Source of the DNA: SZUA-442 sp963792405
GTDB taxonomy: Bacteria; Actinomycetota; Acidimicrobiia; Spongiisociales; UBA5794
Direction of reading: 5' to 3'
DNA length: 64,000 nt
Assembly (NCBI GenBank): GCA_963792405.1
Contig: CAWBVU010000005.1
Location: 124,001-188,000 of the forward strand
Both the position numbers and the translations under genes were made by a program. Below the pieces are notes generated by a model. That model did no database searches. It saw only the letters and a list, made by a program, of their open reading frames with translations, and was not told the DNA's origin. Below, one piece after another: positions 59,114-64,000 of the stretch (positions within the stretch are counted from its first letter, which is position 1; every line of letters starts with the position of its first letter).

Positions 59114-59863
59114 CTACGTGCGTCGGGGAGGGGGAGGCTCGGGGGCCGTCTCGGCGACCGGTCGCTTCTCCATCCCGAACAGGGCGACGAGGCGGGCGAC
59201 GAAGGTCACCAGGAACACCGTGCCGATGACGGCCTCGGCCGTGGCGAGGTACCGCCCGAATGGTTCGGCGGGGACGAGGTCGCCGTACCCGAGGGTCGCG
59301 ATCGTCACGAGGGAGAAGTACATGTAGCTGGTCGTGGGCTCGTCGCCCGACGTGAAGAAGGGGTCGCCGGTGACCGTCTGGACGACGAGAAACGCATAGT
59401 CGAACGCCAGGGCGATGAGGAGGAATGCCGCGATGGCGCCGTAGAGCGTCTCCTTGGTGACGGTGCGATGCTCGACCAGGCGTCGCACGACGACGAGGGG
59501 GCTGAAGACCGCGAGGAGCAACCACGTGAACGAGGGCCGACCCGAGACAGCCGCTACCTCCGGTCCGGGTCCGGACACGATCACGGTCACCACGGTGACG
59601 CCGATCGCAACCGCGACGATGGTGTTCGCAATGAGTCGCGGCCCGCGAGCCACGCCGGATGCGCGCATCGCCGCCATCAGCGTCACACCGGTGATCACCG
59701 TCACCGCGATCCATCCGATCTCGCTGCGCAGGCTGGAGGTGGGATCGTCGACGTCGAGTAGCGAGTTGAGGGTCACCGAGGCGATGACGAGGACGAGCAG
59801 GAGCCCGAACTTGTCGAGGCCTCGCTCAGCCCCCGAGAACAAGCGAACGGATCGTACGGCCAT
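59114..59863 (-). CDS. Potassium channel protein
   Basis: The 249-residue membrane protein has about six helices and the K+ selectivity filter in SLVTIATLGYGDLVP near residue 192, between the last two helices (two-pore-helix Ion_trans_2 type). The third position Leu in TLGYGD is a common variant. No RCK domain is fused. It reads TAGGGT then 8 bases then ATG, close to the leaderless pattern. With KefB, Mrp and ClC it belongs to a broad ion-handling set. Confidence 0.87.
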   Translation of the reverse strand: MAVRSVRLFSGAERGLDKFGLLLVLVIASVTLNSLLDVDDPTSSLRSEIGWIAVTVITGVTLMAAMRASGVARGPRLIANTIVAVAIGVTVVTVIVSGPGPEVAAVSGRPSFTWLLLAVFSPLVVVRRLVEHRTVTKETLYGAIAAFLLIALAFDYAFLVVQTVTGDPFFTSGDEPTTSYMYFSLVTIATLGYGDLVPAEPFGRYLATAEAVIGTVFLVTFVARLVALFGMEKRPVAETAPEPPPPRRT

Positions 59864-59932
59864 CGGCGCACACCCTAGGTGGCCGCTGCGGGCTGCGACT
59901 GGATCGACGACCCTGTCGCGGCACCTCGTCGG

Positions 59933-60214
59933 CTACGAGCCCCGCCGTTTGGTGAAGAACCACCCGGACCAGAAGCCGACGCCGACCATGGCGAGACCGA
60001 CCTGGATGGCCAGCTTGATCCAGTCGATGCCGTCGGTGTCACCGACACCGAGCGCCTGGGCGATGCCGCCTCCGATCAGCGCAGCGACGACACCGACGGC
60101 GACGGTGGAGAACGCCGACATGTCCTGCCTGCCGGGGAGGATGAGTCGGGCCAGCCCACCGACGATGGACCCCACGAGGAGTGCTCCGATCACCGTCCAC
60201 ATGAAGCCGATCAT
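59933..60214 (-). CDS. GlsB/YeaQ/YmgE family stress membrane protein
   Basis: The 93-residue protein has three helices with GALLVGSIVGGLARLILPGRQDMSAFSTVAVGVVAALIGGGIAQALG, the Gly-rich transglycosylase-associated (PF04226-like) pattern. Members are induced by acid, cold or general stress; no activity is known. It precedes the channel gene on the same strand with a 69-base gap. Confidence 0.88.
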   Translation of the reverse strand: MIGFMWTVIGALLVGSIVGGLARLILPGRQDMSAFSTVAVGVVAALIGGGIAQALGVGDTDGIDWIKLAIQVGLAMVGVGFWSGWFFTKRRGS

Positions 60215-60289
60215 GGCGTCCTCCGTCTCGATCCGATCGTGTGGGGAGCCTACGCGCGAACGCGTCGTCCGCCAAACGGCGTCGGAGGG

Positions 60290-61348
60290 TCAGACGGCGG
60301 GCTGCATGTCCCTGTGCTCGACCGTGCCGTCGGCATGCAAGGCGAATCGTCCCTCGGTGCGGGGATGGACGGGATCGGGCGCCGGCCACGGCCATCCACC
60401 GAAACCCGTCCTCCGGTAGTCGTCGAACGCCTGCTGGAGTTGCTCGGGCGTGTTCATCACGAACGGCCCGAGCTGGAAGACGGGGGCGCCGATCGGTCGC
60501 CCCTGGAGCAGGAGGAACTCGGCAGGTCCCCCGGTGTTCTCGATGCGTGCGACGACGTCCGAGACGAGCTGGATGCCCGATCCGCGGCGCACCTCCTCCC
60601 CATCGATGCGGACGTCGGTGCCGTCGAAGAAGTGCAGCATGCGGTTGAGCCCCACGAGGCCCGCGGGAAGATCCCACGAGGACCCGGCTTCCATGCGGAT
60701 GAGCCAGATCGCCATGTCGCCCGTGTCGTGGGATGCCCATGAGTCCGGCGGTGCCGGAGGCGCGACGTGGCCGTCGAGTCCGCCTGCGATGACGTCCACC
60801 GACACACCCGGTGCCGGGGACACGGTCGGGATCTCCTCCGACCACAGCATCCTGAAGTAGGCGGGCACCATCTTCGATTGCGGTGGGAGATTCAGCCAGA
60901 TCTGGAACAGCTCGAGGGGATTGTCGCGGTCATCCCTGATGAGGGGGAACATCTCGGCGTGCTGGATGCCGGATCCGGTCGTGAGCCACTGGACATCACC
61001 GCCCCCGTAGCGTGCCGTGGCGCCGAGGGAATCCGAGTGATCCACGTAACCCGTCCGCACCACGGTGACGGTCTCGAAGCCACGGTGGGGGTGCTGCGGG
61101 AATCCCGGCACCGTCGCACCGTGGTACATGCTCCATCCATCGGTGCCGGAGAAGTCCGAGCCGATCCGCCGTCCCACCACACCGCCGGCCGGCCCCTGGA
61201 CGTCGTTGCCCCGGGGGTAGTGGTCGACGTGGTGCATGGTGAAGATGAAGGGGTCGAGCCCCTGCCATTGGAATCCGAGCTCGACGACGTCGATGATGGC
61301 GCCGCTGTCGCCCCGGGAGCCCGGGTTCGTTCGGTGGTGCGTGTTCAT
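60290..61348 (-). CDS. Pirin family protein
   Basis: The 352-residue two-cupin protein has the pirin N-domain with the Fe ligands in PQHPHRGFETVTVV and GIQHAEMFP, and the second cupin with VGLNRMLHFFDG. Pirins of this type can act as quercetinase or redox sensors. It overlaps msrA by four bases (ATGA). Both suggest oxidative-stress duty. Confidence 0.88.
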   Translation of the reverse strand: MNTHHRTNPGSRGDSGAIIDVVELGFQWQGLDPFIFTMHHVDHYPRGNDVQGPAGGVVGRRIGSDFSGTDGWSMYHGATVPGFPQHPHRGFETVTVVRTGYVDHSDSLGATARYGGGDVQWLTTGSGIQHAEMFPLIRDDRDNPLELFQIWLNLPPQSKMVPAYFRMLWSEEIPTVSPAPGVSVDVIAGGLDGHVAPPAPPDSWASHDTGDMAIWLIRMEAGSSWDLPAGLVGLNRMLHFFDGTDVRIDGEEVRRGSGIQLVSDVVARIENTGGPAEFLLLQGRPIGAPVFQLGPFVMNTPEQLQQAFDDYRRTGFGGWPWPAPDPVHPRTEGRFALHADGTVEHRDMQPAV

Positions 61349-62010
61349 ACCGATGTTTCGTCGCCCACGCCGGGCGCGTATGACACCTGGCAGAAGCCGT
61401 GGTTGCAGTAGCCGTTTGGGTTCTTGGCGAGGTACTGCTGGTGGTACTCCTCTGCGTAGTAGAACGGGCCCGCGTCGGACGCCGGTCGGATCTCGGTCGT
61501 GATGGTTCCGTAGCCCGCGTCGGTGAGGCCGCCCTGATAGGCGCGGCGCGACGCCTCCGCCGCCTCGCGCTGGGCCTCGGTCGTCCAGTAGATGGCGGAT
61601 CGGTACTGGGTCCCGACGTCGTTGCCCTGCCGATTGGCGGTCGTGGGGTCGTGCTGCTCCCAGAAGTGCTTGAGGAGGACATCGACATCGACCCGCGCCG
61701 GGTCGTAGACCACCAGGACGGCCTCGGCGTGCCCCGTGCCACCGGTGCAGACCTCCTGGTAGGTGGGGTTCGGCGTGTACCCGCCCTGATACCCGACGGC
61801 TGTCGTGAGGACGCCGGGGATCTGCCAGAAGATGCGTTCAGCCCCCCAGAAGCAGCCCATCGCAAACGAGATCGCCTCTGACCCCTCGGGGAACGGCGGG
61901 ATCATCCTCGATCCGTCGACGGCGTGGGTGCCGGAGATCTCGATGGGCTCGGATCGTCCCGGGAGTGCGGTGTCGGGGCCGGTCGCGCGTGGTGTCCTGA
62001 AGCGAAACAT
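61345..62010 (-). CDS. msrA: Peptide-methionine (S)-S-oxide reductase
   Basis: MsrA repairs oxidised methionine. The 221-residue protein has the catalytic GCFWGAE (Cys53), GYQGGYTPNPTYQEVCTGGTGHAEAVLVVYDP, HDPTTANRQGNDVGTQYRS, YYAEEYHQQYLAKNP, and C-terminal resolving Cys in GYCNHGFC. A 45-residue N-terminal extension precedes the core, without a signal peptide. Pirin follows by ATGA overlap. Confidence 0.94.
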   Translation of the reverse strand: MFRFRTPRATGPDTALPGRSEPIEISGTHAVDGSRMIPPFPEGSEAISFAMGCFWGAERIFWQIPGVLTTAVGYQGGYTPNPTYQEVCTGGTGHAEAVLVVYDPARVDVDVLLKHFWEQHDPTTANRQGNDVGTQYRSAIYWTTEAQREAAEASRRAYQGGLTDAGYGTITTEIRPASDAGPFYYAEEYHQQYLAKNPNGYCNHGFCQVSYAPGVGDETSV

Positions 62011-62106
62011 GGGACGAACAACGCACCGCCGGGCGGTTTCGTTCCCGATCGACCGACCCTCGACCGTCCTTGTGACTGGTTCCGCACGGGGGGTAGCGTT
62101 GGCCCG

Positions 62107-64000
62107 ATGCCGCAGCTCAACGAGCGTGTCCGCACGACGATCGGCCGGAGGGGATCAGCGTCGTTCCTCGTCGCGTCGGTCGCCCTCGGTGGGATCGTGG
62201 GCGTCGCCACCGCCGTCCTGGCGGTACTGATCGAGTTCGTGGCCGAAGGATCCGACCGTTTCGGGGATTGGACGGGATGGGGCAGCTGGGCCTTCGTCGT
62301 GCTCGTCCCCCTGGGCATGACGGTGTCGTGGCTGATCAATCGGCGCTGGGGGCCCGGGATCTCGGGAGGAGGCGTGTCCGAGACGATGGTGGGCCTCAGC
62401 CTCCACGGCGGCTATCTGCCCTTCAAGGCGATGTTCCCGAAGATCTTCGCCACGGCCGCCACACTGGGCACCGGAGGGTCGGGCGGTCGTGAGGGCCCGA
62501 TCACGTACATCGGGGGGATCCTCGGCTCCAAGCTCGCGCGAATGGCCCACTTCGATCACGACCGCATCCGCAGCCTCGTCGCCGCGGGCGCGGGTGCGGG
62601 CATCGGCGCGTCCTTCAACGCACCGATTGCAGGCATGTTGTTCGCCATGGAGGTCATCCTCGGGTCCTTCGCCATCCGGCACCTCAGCGCCGTCGTCATC
62701 ACGTCGGTCGTGGCGGCGGTGACCGCTGAGCTCCTGATCGGGCAGGAGCTGATCCTGACGGCACCCGGCCACAGTGTCGGAGATCCGCTCATCCTCCTCC
62801 TCTACACGGTGCTCGCCATCCTCGCCGTCGGCGTTGGCTTCATCGACCTGAAGGTCGAGGGCTTCGTCGCCCGCATGAAGCTTCGCGAGCGGTACCCGCA
62901 GTGGATGCGACCGATCCTCTACGGCGCGGCCGTCGGGCTCCTCGGCGTGGCCTGGCCCGAATCGCTCGGCACGGGCCGCACCTTCCTCAACGAGCTCCTG
63001 AACCTCCAGGGTGCGGGCAGCTTCGTCTGGTACTCGCTCGCCGCCATCGCCATCGTCAAGATCGTCACGTCGGTGCTGACCCGCGAGGGCGGAGGGTCCG
63101 CTGGCGAGTTCATGGCGAGCCTCGTCGTCGGTGGATCGCTGGGGGCTGCCTTCGCCGTGTTCCTCCAGACCGTGCTCGACGTCGGATCCGTCAACACCGG
63201 CGCATTCGCCATCGTCGGCATGGCCGCCCTGCTCGCCACGACGGCCCGTGCGCCGCTCACCTCGATCATCATCGTGTTCGAGCTGACGGGGAACTACGAG
63301 CTGGTGCTCCCGCTGATGCTGAGTGCGGCGCTCGCGACGTTCCTGGGGGACCGCTTCCACATGGAGGGCAGCTACATCACGAAGCTCCGCAGGGACGGGA
63401 TCGAGCTGCCGACGAACGAGGACATCGACCTGCTCGACACCGTCGACGTCAGCGACGTGATGCAGGAGGTCGACGGCGTCCTCCACCCATGGCAATCGCT
63501 CGCCGATGCCGCAGAGTTCTTCGACATGAGCACCCACCACGGCGCGCCAGTGGTGAACGACCGCAACGAGCTGGTGGGCGTGTTGTCCCTGTCGGACATC
63601 GCCGCTGCCGGCGGACCGCTCCACACCGTGACGGTCGCCGATGCCATGACGACCGACCCGATCACGATCACACCGGACGTTCCCGTGTCGATGGCGCTGT
63701 CGAGGATGGCCGGCATGGGGGTGGGGAGGCTCCCGGTGCTGGGCGGGGAACGCCAACGCCACGTGATCGGAATGTTCAGGCGGGAGTCGGTCGTCAAGGC
63801 CTACGAGCATGCCCTGAGCATGGCCAAGGGACGCGAGCTGTACCGGGAGCGCAAACGGATCCGCTCGCAACCGGGTGCGGACTTCTTCGTCGTCGAGGTC
63901 GGCCAGGGATCCGCCGTCGCCAACCAGCTGATCGCCAACGTCGCCTGGCCCTCGGACGTGGTCCTCGTGAGCGTCCAGCGCGCCACATCGGTGCTGGTCC
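62107..64000 (+). CDS. clcA: ClC chloride channel/antiporter with CBS pair (continues past right edge)
   Basis: At least 631 residues are in the window. The ClC core has GSGGREGPITYIGG with gating Glu129, NAPIAGMLFAMEVIL, and GGGSAGEFMASLVVGGSLGAAF. WGPGISGGG stands where most members have GSGIP. A CBS pair follows (DVMQEVDGVLHPWQSLADAAEFF, VADAMTTDPITITPDVPVSMALSRM), then an RCK-C-like segment (DFFVVEVGQGSAVANQLIANVAWPSDVVLVSV) at the edge. ATG at 62107 is 7 bases after TAGCGT (62094-62099), a leaderless promoter. It exchanges Cl- for H+ or conducts Cl-, under nucleotide control. Confidence 0.92.
   Translation, partial: MPQLNERVRTTIGRRGSASFLVASVALGGIVGVATAVLAVLIEFVAEGSDRFGDWTGWGSWAFVVLVPLGMTVSWLINRRWGPGISGGGVSETMVGLSLHGGYLPFKAMFPKIFATAATLGTGGSGGREGPITYIGGILGSKLARMAHFDHDRIRSLVAAGAGAGIGASFNAPIAGMLFAMEVILGSFAIRHLSAVVITSVVAAVTAELLIGQELILTAPGHSVGDPLILLLYTVLAILAVGVGFIDLKVEGFVARMKLRERYPQWMRPILYGAAVGLLGVAWPESLGTGRTFLNELLNLQGAGSFVWYSLAAIAIVKIVTSVLTREGGGSAGEFMASLVVGGSLGAAFAVFLQTVLDVGSVNTGAFAIVGMAALLATTARAPLTSIIIVFELTGNYELVLPLMLSAALATFLGDRFHMEGSYITKLRRDGIELPTNEDIDLLDTVDVSDVMQEVDGVLHPWQSLADAAEFFDMSTHHGAPVVNDRNELVGVLSLSDIAAAGGPLHTVTVADAMTTDPITITPDVPVSMALSRMAGMGVGRLPVLGGERQRHVIGMFRRESVVKAYEHALSMAKGRELYRERKRIRSQPGADFFVVEVGQGSAVANQLIANVAWPSDVVLVSVQRATSVLV

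Overview
The window is 64 kb of very GC-rich bacterial DNA with G/C-dominated third codon positions. It looks like an actinomycetote chromosome, possibly from the class Acidimicrobiia or a near relative. The supporting genes are F420-type luciferase-like and deazaflavin-dependent oxidoreductases, a DUF2236 oxygenase-like protein, a cyclase-ATPase fusion of the mycobacterial type, and many leaderless promoters (TANNNT box, 6-7 nt, then the start codon). The class is an inference. No tRNA, rRNA, CRISPR array, insertion sequence or phage gene was seen, so this is ordinary chromosome with several specialised operons.

Layout. 1-3044 (minus) is the hoxEFUY part of a bidirectional NAD-linked [NiFe]-hydrogenase; only the first 30 codons of hoxY are inside the window. 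3113-6771 holds two overlapping lipoprotein genes (CapA-like, DUF3160). 6882-14451 holds a cyclase/STAND-ATPase signalling protein, a methyltransferase, two secreted proteins, an acyl-CoA dehydrogenase and an AIM24 protein. 14472-26371 is mostly single metabolic and housekeeping genes (malic enzyme, M13 peptidase, SGNH lipoprotein, Cfa, F420 enzymes, SoxR with RarD, a HisA-like protein), ending in a gene-free stretch with two strong hairpins. 26372-37217 is an ion-homeostasis island: IF-1, USP-CBS, tandem USP, a winged-helix regulator, a Kef-type antiporter with an RCK module, a complete Mrp Na+/H+ antiporter operon (A-B-C-D-F and a G-E fusion), a second paralogous winged-helix regulator and one or two tiny ORFs. 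37308-53697 holds transporters (EamA, NatAB-type, a heterodimeric ABC exporter), a DUF4214-L,D-transpeptidase, a degenerate kinase and hydrolases. 54293-57310 is a sulfide/persulfide operon (SQR, DUF1641, TusE/DsrC-like, DsrE2-like) behind a CsoR/CstR-type operator and ended by a strong hairpin. 57371-64000 holds DeoD, a K+ channel, GlsB, pirin, MsrA and a ClC channel with CBS domains that runs off the right edge.

How the genes may work together. The hydrogenase exchanges electrons between H2 and NAD(H), and the SQR operon feeds electrons from sulfide to quinone while passing sulfur to carrier proteins. The Mrp/Kef/USP island couples proton, sodium and potassium balance to stress sensing. MsrA, SoxR, pirin and the K+ and Cl- channels fit the same redox and ion-stress theme. 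The most unusual items are the MrpG-MrpE fusion, the two paralogous regulators that bracket the antiporter island, the HisA-like protein with Asn in place of the first catalytic Asp, and structured gene-free segments at 26063-26147 and 41383-41513. Three genes look shifted by a single extra base in the same direction, which suggests sequence errors rather than decay.
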